A stretch of 64,000 nucleotides of DNA from Salimicrobium humidisoli (GTDB lineage Bacteria > Bacillota > Bacilli > Bacillales > Halobacillaceae). The stretch is taken from NCBI RefSeq assembly GCF_002295105.1, contig NZ_NSGH01000008.1, forward strand, positions 1 to 64,000, written 5' to 3'. A program made the position numbers and the translations under genes. Below, piece by piece: positions 1-7,826 of the stretch (its first letter is position 1; the number at the start of each line of letters is the position of its first letter). The notes beneath the pieces are model-generated. The model had not been told where the DNA came from and ran no database searches. It saw only the letters and a program-made list of their open reading frames with translations.

Positions 1-48
1 AGTTTTAGATTGAAACATCCAATCACCTTTCGTTGATAAGTTACAGCT

Positions 49-54
49 ATTATA
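49..54 (-). promoter_or_regulatory. Possible minus-strand promoter (-10) for a gene leaving the left edge
   Basis: On the minus strand a perfect TATAAT lies here, just beyond the rpmB terminator. About 30 bases further left is an AAAGGTG ribosome-binding-like run followed by ATG (positions 16-18 read on the minus strand), which would begin a protein MFQSKT before the window ends. No good -35 box is visible. The gene cannot be identified from six residues; this is a weak call. Confidence 0.25.
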
Positions 55-84
55 ACAAATTAACGCGGTGATCTATTTAAAAAA

Positions 85-122
85 CAGAAAAAAATAAAAG
101 CTGCCGAGACTTTCTCGACAGC
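85..122 (-). terminator. Rho-independent terminator of rpmB
   Basis: Read on the minus strand, a 10-bp stem (GCTGTCGAGA paired with TCTCGGCAGC, one G-U pair, 3-nt loop) at 100-122 is followed by a T-rich tract. The stem pairs fully only on the minus strand, because the mismatch becomes a G-U wobble there. It lies about 30 bases after the rpmB stop codon. Confidence 0.8.
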
Positions 123-125
123 CTG

Positions 126-147
126 AGCACCCCGTGGGGTGCTTTTT
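126..147. terminator. Second hairpin directly after rpmB
   Basis: A perfect 8-bp stem AGCACCCC/GGGGTGCT with a 2-nt loop begins nine bases after the rpmB stop. It is followed by TTTTT on the plus strand but by no T run on the minus strand. As read it would stop plus-strand transcription entering from the left, while also protecting the rpmB 3' end. Direction of action is inferred. Confidence 0.5.
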
Positions 148-151
148 AGCA

Positions 152-340
152 TCATACGCGAGTTACTTTGCCTGATTTCAGCTCACGGGCAGAAACGTAA
201 ACTTTTTTCGGTTTTCCATCAACGAGGATGCGAACCTTTTGTACGTTAGCTTTAAATTTACGTTTATTTGCGTTCATAGCGTGAGAACGATTGTTCCCGC
301 TCCGGGTTTTACGTCCAGAAACGACACAACGACGTGCCAT
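152..340 (-). CDS. rpmB: 50S ribosomal protein L28
   Basis: Ribosomal protein L28 (bL28), a small basic protein of the large subunit. The 62-residue product begins [20 protein letters not shown] and is rich in Lys and Arg throughout, matching the family length and sequence. A longer reading frame extends five codons upstream, but the ATG at 340 has a GGAGGGA ribosome binding site at the right distance and gives the family N terminus, so it is chosen. The CxxC zinc-ribbon cysteines of some L28 proteins are not present; only one Cys is seen. The gene is transcribed away from yloU, as in Bacillus. Confidence 0.97.
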   Translation of the reverse strand: MARRCVVSGRKTRSGNNRSHAMNANKRKFKANVQKVRILVDGKPKKVYVSARELKSGKVTRV

Positions 341-408
341 ATCGAATCCCTCCAATTACAATTTAGATACTTAATTACTCTATCATAGTCAAAAACGTAA
401 TGCAATCC

Positions 409-417
409 ATTATATCA
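409..417 (-). promoter_or_regulatory. Extended -10 promoter for rpmB
   Basis: On the minus strand the sequence TGATATAAT is a perfect TATAAT with the TGn extension. The expected -35 position has only TTCTGT, so the promoter would depend on the extended -10. The distance to the rpmB start is about 70 bases. Confidence 0.5.
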
Positions 418-481
418 AGAATTTCCTCTTGACAGAACGATTCAATTGTTACAGAGTATTATAGGGAAGAAGGTCGTCCTG

Positions 482-490
482 TGTTATAAT
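482..490 (+). promoter_or_regulatory. Extended -10 promoter for yloU-fakA
   Basis: TGTTATAAT is a perfect TATAAT with a TGn extension, 36 bases upstream of the yloU start, which has an AAAGGAGG site. No convincing -35 hexamer lies 16-18 bases upstream; an isolated TTGACA at 429-434 is too far away to pair with it. Confidence 0.5.
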
Positions 491-526
491 TGCTGGGCAT
501 GGAGAACATGTTAAAGGAGGATCCGA

Positions 527-892
527 ATGTCGGTAGAAATGAATACAAATAATGGTCAAATCACAATAAGCACCGAAGTTATTTCCACAGTTGCCGGTGG
601 GGCTGCAGTAGAATGCTACGGTATAGTAGGGATGGCTTCGAAGAATCAGCTGAGGGACGGATTGTCGGAAATGCTGAAGAAAGAGAACTTCTCCCGGGGA
701 GTGGTAGTGCGTCAGGAAGAAGAAGAAGTACATATTGATATGTACATCATTGTGAGTTATGGTACGAAAATTTCCGAGATAGCCCACAACGTACAATCTC
801 AGGTTAAATATACTTTAGGCAAAACGATCGGACTCACAGTAAGCTCCGTTAACATCTATATACAGGGCGTGCGAGTGACGAGTGATGATTAG
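527..892 (+). CDS. yloU: Asp23/Gls24 family envelope stress-response protein YloU
   Basis: A 121-residue Asp23/Gls24 (DUF322) family protein. These small alpha/beta proteins are abundant in Firmicutes and several associate with the membrane or affect envelope stress, but the exact role of YloU is not settled. The family core is visible: an N-terminal beta region (ITISTEVISTVAGGAAVECYG), the GVVV beta strand near residue 60 and the VSSVNIYIQGV strand near the C terminus. ATG 527 follows a strong AAAGGAGG site. The adjacent downstream gene is fakA, the conserved partner in Bacilli, with a gap of 36 bases to the chosen fakA start. Confidence 0.93.
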   Translation: MSVEMNTNNGQITISTEVISTVAGGAAVECYGIVGMASKNQLRDGLSEMLKKENFSRGVVVRQEEEEVHIDMYIIVSYGTKISEIAHNVQSQVKYTLGKTIGLTVSSVNIYIQGVRVTSDD

Positions 893-928
893 ATCAAAAT
901 GAGAAAGTCAGCTAAAGGAGGAAGAAAC

Positions 929-2584
929 GTGAGTTTACAGGAGTTGGACGGGCGGACCTTCGCAGCGATGGTGCTTCAGGGTTCCCGCTACTTGTCGAAG
1001 AATGCTCAAATGATTGATGCTCTGAACGTGTTTCCCGTTCCTGATGGGGACACGGGTACAAACATGAACCTTTCCATGACTTCAGGTCAGGAAGAAGTTA
1101 AAAATATAACGAGCGATCATACCGGAGAGGTTTCCAAAGCTTTGGCCAAAGGGTTGCTGATGGGGGCACGGGGCAACTCGGGTGTCATTCTGTCCCAGCT
1201 GTTCCGCGGATTTTCAAAATCGATGGAAACGAAACGGACTGTAACGACCACAGACTATGCCACCGCCATGGCCCGAGGGGTGGAAACGGCCTACAAAGCA
1301 GTTATGAAACCGGTGGAAGGCACGGTTCTTACAGTTGCCCGCGAAGCAAGTGAAGAAGCTCAGAAGGCCGCGGAAGAGGAAAAAGAGTTCATTCCGTTTC
1401 TCGAACGGGTAGTGACAGCCGCGAAAAAGTCCCTGGAAAACACGCCCGAACTTCTTCCTGTACTGAAGGAAGTAGGAGTCGTCGACAGCGGTGGCCAGGG
1501 GTTTCTGACCATCTATGAAGGGTTTCTTGCCAATCTCAAAGGAGAAGAGGTGCAGGAAGAAGATACTTCGATTGATATGGAAGACATGGTCAGTGCCGAA
1601 CATCATAAATTGAACCAGGATTTTATGAATACGGAAGATATCCACTACGGATACTGCACGGAGTTCATGGTGAAGTTCGAAGAAGCGAAGCTTGAAGAAA
1701 CCGCTTATGATGAAGATGCGTTTCGCGAAGATCTAAGTGAATTCGGCGACTCTCTTCTCGTAGTATCGGATGAGGAGCTTATCAAAGTCCACGTTCACGT
1801 GGAAGACCCGGGCAGAGCCCTGAGTCTTGGTCAGCGATATGGAAGTCTGACGAATATTAAAATAGAAAATATGAGGGAACAGCACACGTCTATCGTAGGT
1901 GACAAAGCGTCCCGCCCCCGTGAGAAAAGTGAATTCGGCATCGTAACAGTTGCCATGGGTGACGGGGTGAAGAAACTTTTTGAAAGCCTCGGTGTATCGG
2001 TAGTTATCGAAGGCGGACAGACGATGAATCCGTCGACGAAAGATATATCGGAAGCTATCAAAAAAGCTCATGCCAGACACATACTCATACTCCCGAACAA
2101 TAAGAATATTATAATGTCTGCAGAACAGGCAGCCGATCTTGCGGAAGAAGAGGTGGCTGTAGTTCCGAGCAAAAGTATACCCCAGGGGATGAGCGCTATG
2201 CTGGGATTCTCCTCTGAACTGAGTCTTGAAGAAAATAAGGAAGCGATGGACGGGCTGCTTGGGGAAGTCAAGACCGGCCAGGTAACTTATGCAGTGCGGG
2301 ATACGAAAATAGAAGGAGTCTCGATAGAGAAAGATCATTTCATGGGGATCCATGACGGAAATATAGCGGTTTCGGATCCTGACCTTCTGCAGACGGCCAA
2401 GGTACTGCTTTCCGATATGATTGCTGAGGAAGACGAAATTTTGACGGTGATTTACGGAGAGGAAGTGTCAGAGAAGGAACTGGCAGACCTGAAATCGTTT
2501 ATCGAAACGGAATTCGAAGATGTGGAAATAGAGGTGCATGAAGGCGGTCAGCCCATCTACTCCTATATATTCTCTGTTGAATAA
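929..2584 (+). CDS. fakA: Fatty acid kinase catalytic subunit FakA (YloV, DAK2-domain protein)
   Basis: FakA phosphorylates fatty acids held by a FakB binding protein, giving acyl-phosphate for PlsY or for conversion to acyl-ACP by PlsX. The 551-residue product has the N-terminal DhaL-like ATP-binding domain with the signature DALNVFPVPDGDTGTNM (around residue 33) and the MGARGNSGVILSQL motif, followed by the middle and C-terminal domains of the YloV family. The Asp residues in PVPDGDTGT bind Mg-ATP in the family. The frame is open to 899, but GTG 929 has an AAAGGAGG site 7 bases upstream and gives the family N terminus (VSLQELDGRTF). No fakB is in the window. Confidence 0.95.
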   Translation: MSLQELDGRTFAAMVLQGSRYLSKNAQMIDALNVFPVPDGDTGTNMNLSMTSGQEEVKNITSDHTGEVSKALAKGLLMGARGNSGVILSQLFRGFSKSMETKRTVTTTDYATAMARGVETAYKAVMKPVEGTVLTVAREASEEAQKAAEEEKEFIPFLERVVTAAKKSLENTPELLPVLKEVGVVDSGGQGFLTIYEGFLANLKGEEVQEEDTSIDMEDMVSAEHHKLNQDFMNTEDIHYGYCTEFMVKFEEAKLEETAYDEDAFREDLSEFGDSLLVVSDEELIKVHVHVEDPGRALSLGQRYGSLTNIKIENMREQHTSIVGDKASRPREKSEFGIVTVAMGDGVKKLFESLGVSVVIEGGQTMNPSTKDISEAIKKAHARHILILPNNKNIIMSAEQAADLAEEEVAVVPSKSIPQGMSAMLGFSSELSLEENKEAMDGLLGEVKTGQVTYAVRDTKIEGVSIEKDHFMGIHDGNIAVSDPDLLQTAKVLLSDMIAEEDEILTVIYGEEVSEKELADLKSFIETEFEDVEIEVHEGGQPIYSYIFSVE

Positions 2585-2618
2585 TAAAAAGCGCACCACA
2601 ATCGGTGCGCTTTTTATT
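2583..2618. terminator. Bidirectional terminator between fakA and the purine permease
   Basis: A perfect 15-bp stem (AATAAAAAGCGCACC paired with its complement) with a 6-nt loop. The A/T-rich outer stem supplies a T run on both strands, so it can end fakA transcription on the plus strand and the convergent permease on the minus strand. It overlaps the fakA stop codon. Confidence 0.9.
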
Positions 2619-2651
2619 ATGGAAAACTATAACAGTTTAATCACCCGTATA

Positions 2652-3926
2652 CTACAGAGACAGAGCCCGAAGCAGAAATTCTATAAGAAAGGCCGAGGCG
2701 ATCAGAATTATCGGCACGGTCAGCTCTCTCTGTTTTCCCATCGCTATTTTAACGAGAGGATAGGCGATAAATCCGAATGCCAATCCATCGGGAATGGAGT
2801 AAGTGAAAGGGATCATCGCTATCATAAGAAATGCCGGGAGTGCTTCTGATAAATCATCGAAAGGTATGTGTTTGATTTCCTGAACCATCAGGGAACCGAC
2901 GATAATGAGAATCGGGCTGATGGCTGTGGAAGGCACGATAGATATCCACGGAATGAGAAACAGCGTGGCGATGAAAAGTATCGCCATTGTTAAAGAGGCA
3001 CGCCAGGTCTTCCCGCCAGCTGCAATTACGGCTGCACTTTCTGCCGAAGAGACAGTAGGGGATGTGCCGAGAAATCCGCTGGTGAAAGAAGAAAAAGCGG
3101 TAGCCTGATAGGATTTATGGAATTTCGTATCGGTTTTGTTTCCGACCATATCCAGCTGACTGTGTATCAGTCCCATATTTTCGAATATAAGCACAAGAGC
3201 TAACGGGAAAACGCCCATCCAGAAGCCGAACTCAGTGACCACGGAAAAATCGGGCGCGAAAACCCACTGCTGTTCCCTGAAATTAAGGGAAGGCTGGGGT
3301 TCGCCCAATATTCCGGCGAAATAGGCTATCCCTGTGCCGACTGCAAGAGTAATCAGGAAGTTGCCAGGAACGTTCTTCGCAAAAAGAAAAATCGCAATAA
3401 ACAGTGTCGCAACACTGGTAAGAACGACCGGTGAGGACAATTCTCCGAGAGCAATAAGCGACTGTTCTCCTTTAACTACTATACCGCCCTTTTCAAGACC
3501 GAGAAGAGCGAGGAAAAATCCGATACCCACAGTAATCGCATGTATAAGCGATACAGGCAGTGCCCTGCTCAGCCAGGCTCCGAGAGAAGTGAAAGCAGTA
3601 ATCAGGAAGACCAGGGAGGCGACGACAACGACAGCCAGACCCTGTTCGTAAGTGAATCCCGCACCCTCGACAATGGAGTAAGCAAACAGAGCGTTAATCC
3701 CCATACCCGGTATGACTACCATAGGGGCATTGGCATACAGGGCGATAAGAAGACACCCGAGTGCACTTGCTGCTATGGTGGCCACCATTCCTGTTTCCAG
3801 GGGCAGGCCTGCATCGGAGAGTATTTGACTGTTAACGGCAACGATATATACGGTCGTGAAATAACCGATAAATCCGGCGATCAGTTCCTGTTTCCAGGAA
3901 TTTTGCTTTCCGTTTTTATTCAGCAT
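2652..3926 (-). CDS. NCS2/AzgA-family purine (hypoxanthine/guanine/adenine) permease
   Basis: A 424-residue polytopic membrane protein of the AzgA-like branch of the nucleobase-cation symporter-2 superfamily, the group that holds B. subtilis PbuG and PbuO. Substrates in this branch are purine bases carried with protons. Visible family features are the N-terminal segment FIGYFTTVYIVAVNSQIL, the GMGINALFAYSIV motif near residue 75, the glycine-rich HAITVGIGFFLALLGLEKGG segment, and TSPTVSSAESAAVIAAGGKT around residue 290, with about a dozen hydrophobic spans. ATG 3926 follows an AAGGAG site. It lies opposite to its neighbours and converges on fakA; Bacillus normally has fakA followed directly by sdaAB. 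Substrate choice is inferred from family only. Confidence 0.88.
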   Translation of the reverse strand: MLNKNGKQNSWKQELIAGFIGYFTTVYIVAVNSQILSDAGLPLETGMVATIAASALGCLLIALYANAPMVVIPGMGINALFAYSIVEGAGFTYEQGLAVVVVASLVFLITAFTSLGAWLSRALPVSLIHAITVGIGFFLALLGLEKGGIVVKGEQSLIALGELSSPVVLTSVATLFIAIFLFAKNVPGNFLITLAVGTGIAYFAGILGEPQPSLNFREQQWVFAPDFSVVTEFGFWMGVFPLALVLIFENMGLIHSQLDMVGNKTDTKFHKSYQATAFSSFTSGFLGTSPTVSSAESAAVIAAGGKTWRASLTMAILFIATLFLIPWISIVPSTAISPILIIVGSLMVQEIKHIPFDDLSEALPAFLMIAMIPFTYSIPDGLAFGFIAYPLVKIAMGKQRELTVPIILIASAFLIEFLLRALSL

Positions 3927-4006
3927 TTCGATCTCCTTATGAAATTGTCCCTCTCCCGCCCGGTTTCGTAAGAACCCACAGCATATTATTGTACCCGTTA
4001 CGGGCT

Positions 4007-4015
4007 AATATAGCA
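4007..4015 (-). promoter_or_regulatory. Extended -10 promoter for the purine permease
   Basis: Minus-strand TGCTATATT is a TGn-extended -10, placing the transcript start near 4000 and leaving a leader of about 75 bases. The leader opens with a small CCCGTAACGGG palindrome. I looked for the purine riboswitch core (the conserved loops that pair and the TTTCTACC joining region) and did not find it. Confidence 0.4.
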
Positions 4016-4096
4016 AACAGAGGATTTGTAAGCGTTATCTATACCGTCATATCAGCATTACATTAACGGAAGAAAGTAGGGAAAATGAGATTTTTG

Positions 4097-4105
4097 TGAT
4101 AAAAT
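4097..4105 (+). promoter_or_regulatory. Extended -10 promoter for sdaAB-sdaAA-recG
   Basis: TGATAAAAT matches the TGn-extended -10 in all but one base of the hexamer and lies 36 bases before the sdaAB start. There is no clear -35 box. It sits back to back with the permease promoter about 90 bases away. Confidence 0.4.
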
Positions 4106-4140
4106 GACAATAGATGATTTATGGAGAGAGGAAGGGTAGG

Positions 4141-4803
4141 ATGAAGTACAGGTCTGTGTTCGACATAATTGGTCCGGTTATGATAGGTCCATCAAGTTCT
4201 CATACGGCTGGAGCCGCACGTATCGGAAGAGCGGCCAGGGATTTATTCGGAAGGACACCCGAAGAAATCGATATACATTTTTACGGGTCTTTCATGTCTA
4301 CGTTTAAAGGACACGGGACAGATGTGGCGATGGTCGGAGGTGTGCTGGGGTACGAGACGTTTGATGACCGGATTAAAACGTCTCTTGAAACTGCGGAAAA
4401 AGAAGGGGTTAAAGTCGTTATACATGAAGAAGTTTCTGAACCGGAACATCCGAACACTGCCAGGCTGCGCCTGAAAAGCGGTGATGAAGAGCTTGAACTT
4501 ACAGGTATATCCATCGGGGGAGGGAAAATTGAAATCACCGAACTGAACGGTTTCCCTCTTCATCTCACAGGCGAACATCCCGCGGTCGTTCTTCTGCATG
4601 ATGACCGCTACGGTGCGATAGCTTCGGCTACCGCCATACTGGCTAAAGAAAAGATAAACATAGGAAGAATGGAAGTTTCGCGGAAAGCAGAAGGTGCTCA
4701 GGCTTTAATGATCATCGAAGTGGATCAGAATCTGACGGATCCGGTTATGGAAGAACTTCAGGAAGCCGATCATATCTCGAGAGCTGCACGTATTTCAGAA
4801 TAA
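4141..4803 (+). CDS. sdaAB: L-serine dehydratase, iron-sulfur-dependent, beta subunit
   Basis: Beta subunit of the two-part 4Fe-4S L-serine dehydratase, which with SdaAA converts L-serine to pyruvate and ammonia. The 220-residue protein carries the SDH_beta domain, with the conserved SVFDIIGPVMIGPSSSHTAGAARIG stretch near the N terminus, and a C-terminal ACT regulatory domain (about residues 148-215, beginning HPAVVLLHDDRYGAIASATA). The frame is open 9 codons upstream, but ATG 4141 sits after a GAGGAAGGG site and gives the family N terminus. It is 13 bases from sdaAA, so the two subunits are almost certainly co-translated. Confidence 0.95.
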   Translation: MKYRSVFDIIGPVMIGPSSSHTAGAARIGRAARDLFGRTPEEIDIHFYGSFMSTFKGHGTDVAMVGGVLGYETFDDRIKTSLETAEKEGVKVVIHEEVSEPEHPNTARLRLKSGDEELELTGISIGGGKIEITELNGFPLHLTGEHPAVVLLHDDRYGAIASATAILAKEKINIGRMEVSRKAEGAQALMIIEVDQNLTDPVMEELQEADHISRAARISE

Positions 4804-4816
4804 AGGGGAGAATGGC

Positions 4817-5686
4817 ATGTTTCGTAATGTTGCAGAATTGATTGAAAAAGCAAAAGAAGACAATATCCCTGTGTCCGAAGTGATGATCAGACAGGAGATG
4901 GAAGCGAAAGAACTAAGCCGGGATAAGGTGATGACCCAGATGGAAGAGAACCTTACTGTAATGGAGGAAGCGGTGGAAGAAGGGATCAAAGGAGTACAAT
5001 CCCACAGTGGACTCACAGGCGGGGACGCTGTACTTATTCAGAAGTACATGAAAGAAAAACAGCCGTTATCGGGAGATCTTCTTCTTGATGCAGTAAGTAA
5101 GGCGGTGGCGACGAACGAAGTGAACGCTGCGATGGGAAGGATCTGTGCTACTCCGACGGCGGGAAGCGCCGGATGTGTTCCGGGGACTCTTTTTGCAGTG
5201 AAAGACAGACTTAACGCCTCCCGGGAGGATATGCTCCGCTATTTATTCACTTCAGGTGCTTACGGATTCGTCGTTGCAAACAATGCTTCCATTTCCGGGG
5301 CGGCAGGAGGATGTCAGGCTGAAGTCGGTTCGGCTGCCGGTATGGCGTCTGCAGCTATCGTCGAGATGGCCGGAGGGACTCCTGAACAGACAGCGGAAGC
5401 TATGGCTATCACTCTTAAAAATATGCTAGGATTAATTTGTGATCCCGTAGCCGGACTGGTTGAAGTTCCGTGCGTTAAAAGAAATGCGATGGGGGCATCT
5501 CAGGCTATAGTCTCGGCTGACATGGCTCTCGCGGGAGTCACCAGCAGAATACCGTGCGATGAAGTGATAGATGCTATGTTCAAGGTCGGCCAGCGCATGC
5601 CTTCGGCTTTTCGTGAAACAGCTGAAGGGGGTCTTGCGGCAACACCTACCGGCAAAGCACTGGAGAAGAAAATTTATGGGTCTTGA
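4817..5686 (+). CDS. sdaAA: L-serine dehydratase, iron-sulfur-dependent, alpha subunit
   Basis: Alpha (catalytic, cluster-bearing) subunit of L-serine dehydratase. The 289-residue product contains the SDH_alpha domain with the motifs ATPTAGSAGCVPG (about residues 112-124), SGAAGGCQAEVGSA (about 161-174) and GLICDPVAGLVEVPC (about 205-219). The Cys residues in SAGC, GGCQ and LICD/EVPC are the ligands expected for the oxygen-labile 4Fe-4S cluster. ATG 4817 follows an AAAGGGGAG site. It lies between sdaAB and recG, as in B. subtilis. Confidence 0.95.
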   Translation: MFRNVAELIEKAKEDNIPVSEVMIRQEMEAKELSRDKVMTQMEENLTVMEEAVEEGIKGVQSHSGLTGGDAVLIQKYMKEKQPLSGDLLLDAVSKAVATNEVNAAMGRICATPTAGSAGCVPGTLFAVKDRLNASREDMLRYLFTSGAYGFVVANNASISGAAGGCQAEVGSAAGMASAAIVEMAGGTPEQTAEAMAITLKNMLGLICDPVAGLVEVPCVKRNAMGASQAIVSADMALAGVTSRIPCDEVIDAMFKVGQRMPSAFRETAEGGLAATPTGKALEKKIYGS

Positions 5687-5707
5687 ACCGGGAAAGAGTG
5701 AGAAGAA

Positions 5708-7744
5708 TTGTTGGAGCAATCGGTACAGCAAATAAAAGGTGTCGGTGAGAAACTGGCCTCTTATTTGAATGAACTGGGAATATATACGATAAGTGATCTG
5801 CTGTTTTATTTTCCGTTCCGTTATGATGAGTTTGAAGTGAAACCGCTGACGGAACTCGTGCACAATGAAACAGCCACACTGGAGGGGAAGGTAGCCACGC
5901 AGCCTTCCCTTGCTTATTATGGAAAGAAAAAGTCACGTTTGACGTTTACGATGCAGGTGGGAGAGTTTGCAGTTAAAGTCGTCATGTTTAACAGGGCATT
6001 TGCCAAGAAGAACCTGGAACCCGAAGACGTTGTAACTGTCACCGGTAAATTTGACATGCATCGTCTGCAGCTGACGGCCACCCACTTTAAAAAAGGAGAA
6101 GCGAAATCCGAAGAACCTATACAGCCGGTCTATTCCGTGAATGAAAATGTGAAAATAGCCGCACTGCGGAAAGTGATGAAACAGGCAATGGAAGAATACG
6201 GGGCGGAAATTGAGGAGGTACTCCCTCCGGATTATCTCGACATGTATAAATTGCCGGCACGTTCAAAAGCAGTCCGTCATATGCACTTTCCGGAATCGCG
6301 TATTTTGCTGAAACATGCCCGCCGAAGGTTTACATACGAAGAATTCCTCGTTTTTCAACTGCGTATGCAAATGCTCAGGAAGAAGTACAAGGAAGCGACC
6401 GCCGGCACGTCACTCCACTACGATAACGGGCTGTTGACGGAATTCGTGCAGTCCCTGCCGTTTACGCTTACGGAAGCACAAAAGAGATCTCTTGCAGAAA
6501 TATTGAAAGATATGAAGTCCCCGCACCGGATGAACCGCCTCCTGCAGGGAGATGTGGGGTCAGGAAAAACGGTGGTTGCAGCTATCAGTATGTATGGAGC
6601 AGTAACATCGGGAAAACAGGCTGCACTGATGGTCCCTACGGAGATTCTTGCTGAACAGCATGCGGCATCTCTCCGCCGGATGTTCGGGGAAAGACTGACT
6701 ATCGCTCTCTTGACCGGGTCCGTAAAAGGGAAGCGGAGGAGAGACATTATGGAGGAAATGGAGAACGGTACGATCGATGTGCTCGTAGGCACACATGCCC
6801 TTATTCAGGAAGAAGTGAAATTCAACTCCCTCGGATTTATTGTTATTGATGAACAGCACAGGTTCGGGGTCGAACAAAGACGAACGCTCCGCGAGAAAGG
6901 GATGAAACCTGACGTTTTATTCATGACGGCGACTCCGATTCCGCGTACGCTGGCGATTACTGCATTCGGGGACATGGACGTATCCTCCATCGACCAGATG
7001 CCCTCGGGCCGAAAAGAAATAGAAACCTACTGGGTGAAGGGTAAAATGACGGAGCGGGTGCTTGGATTCATCCGTAAGGAAGTGGAAGACGGAGGACAGG
7101 CGTATGTTATCTGTCCTTTGATCGAGGAGTCGGACAAACTCGATATCCAGAATGCTGTAGAACTTTTCGAACAGCTCACGGAAGTATATCACCCGGACAT
7201 TACTGTCGGTTTAATGCATGGAAAATTATCCAATGAGGAAAAAGAGGATATAATGCATCGTTTCTCGGATAACCGGATACAAATCCTTGTGTCCACGACG
7301 GTGGTGGAAGTAGGAGTGGATGTGCCTAACGCCAGTCTTATGGTTATTTATGACGCCGACCGCTTCGGCCTTTCGCAGCTTCACCAGCTTCGCGGCCGCG
7401 TCGGAAGAGGGGAACGGCAGAGCCACTGTATTTTACTGGCCGACCCCAAAGGGGAGACCGGGAAAGAGAGAATGAAAATCATGACCGAAACGACGGATGG
7501 TTTCCGTCTTTCTGAAGAGGATCTGAAAATAAGGGGACCGGGTGATTTTTTCGGAAAGAAACAGAGTGGTCTGCCGGAATTCAAAGTTGCGGATATGGTG
7601 CACGATTACAGAGCGCTCGAGACGGCTAGAAAAGATGCCGCCGAGATCATTGAAAACGGCTGGCTTGACCGAAAGCAGAGCTTTGCACCGCTGAAAGAAA
7701 TGCTGAGAAGAGATATGGAGAAACTGGACGAATCACTCGATTAG
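5708..7744 (+). CDS. recG: ATP-dependent DNA helicase RecG
   Basis: RecG remodels stalled replication forks and branch-migrates Holliday junctions. The 678-residue protein has the N-terminal wedge/OB domain, then superfamily 2 helicase motifs: Walker A GDVGSGKT (about residue 281), DEQHRFGVEQR (about 381), TATPIPRTL, and the C-terminal RecG signatures QLRGRVGRG and RGPGDFFGKKQSG. The start is a TTG; two TTG codons are adjacent (5708 and 5711) and the purine-rich GGGAAAGAG upstream is a modest ribosome binding site, so the exact start is uncertain by one codon. It follows sdaAA by about 21 bases and is probably read from the same transcript. Confidence 0.96.
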   Translation: MLEQSVQQIKGVGEKLASYLNELGIYTISDLLFYFPFRYDEFEVKPLTELVHNETATLEGKVATQPSLAYYGKKKSRLTFTMQVGEFAVKVVMFNRAFAKKNLEPEDVVTVTGKFDMHRLQLTATHFKKGEAKSEEPIQPVYSVNENVKIAALRKVMKQAMEEYGAEIEEVLPPDYLDMYKLPARSKAVRHMHFPESRILLKHARRRFTYEEFLVFQLRMQMLRKKYKEATAGTSLHYDNGLLTEFVQSLPFTLTEAQKRSLAEILKDMKSPHRMNRLLQGDVGSGKTVVAAISMYGAVTSGKQAALMVPTEILAEQHAASLRRMFGERLTIALLTGSVKGKRRRDIMEEMENGTIDVLVGTHALIQEEVKFNSLGFIVIDEQHRFGVEQRRTLREKGMKPDVLFMTATPIPRTLAITAFGDMDVSSIDQMPSGRKEIETYWVKGKMTERVLGFIRKEVEDGGQAYVICPLIEESDKLDIQNAVELFEQLTEVYHPDITVGLMHGKLSNEEKEDIMHRFSDNRIQILVSTTVVEVGVDVPNASLMVIYDADRFGLSQLHQLRGRVGRGERQSHCILLADPKGETGKERMKIMTETTDGFRLSEEDLKIRGPGDFFGKKQSGLPEFKVADMVHDYRALETARKDAAEIIENGWLDRKQSFAPLKEMLRRDMEKLDESLD

Positions 7745-7772
7745 CACTCAATTGTTGCGTTTAAGCCCGTAC

Positions 7773-7778
7773 TATAAT
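7773..7778 (+). promoter_or_regulatory. Promoter -10 for the fapR-plsX-fabD-fabG operon
   Basis: A perfect TATAAT in the recG-fapR gap. A TTGTTG lies 15 bases upstream (7752-7757), a short spacer for a -35. Predicted transcription starts near 7785, immediately before the FapR operator. Confidence 0.6.
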
Positions 7779-7787
7779 ATATTACTG

Positions 7788-7804
7788 TTAGTACCTAGTC
7801 ATAA
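7788..7804 (+). promoter_or_regulatory. FapR operator
   Basis: TTAGTACCTAGTCATAA is a near match to the 17-bp FapR inverted repeat known from B. subtilis (TTAGTACCTRGTMYTAA). It falls a few bases downstream of the predicted transcription start, where bound FapR would block the promoter until malonyl-CoA releases it. This implies autoregulation of fapR and control of plsX, fabD and fabG. Confidence 0.85.
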
Positions 7805-7826
7805 AATGGACGGTGGATAAGATAAG

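Noticed and set aside
429-434. TTGACA as a -35 for yloU
   Set aside because: No -10 lies 16-18 bases downstream; the nearest TATTAT is 22 bases away and TATAAT is 50 bases away.
3927-4000. Purine riboswitch upstream of the permease
   Set aside because: An AATATG string and a short GGTTC..GAAACC hairpin looked suggestive, but the conserved TTTCTACC junction and the paired loops are missing.
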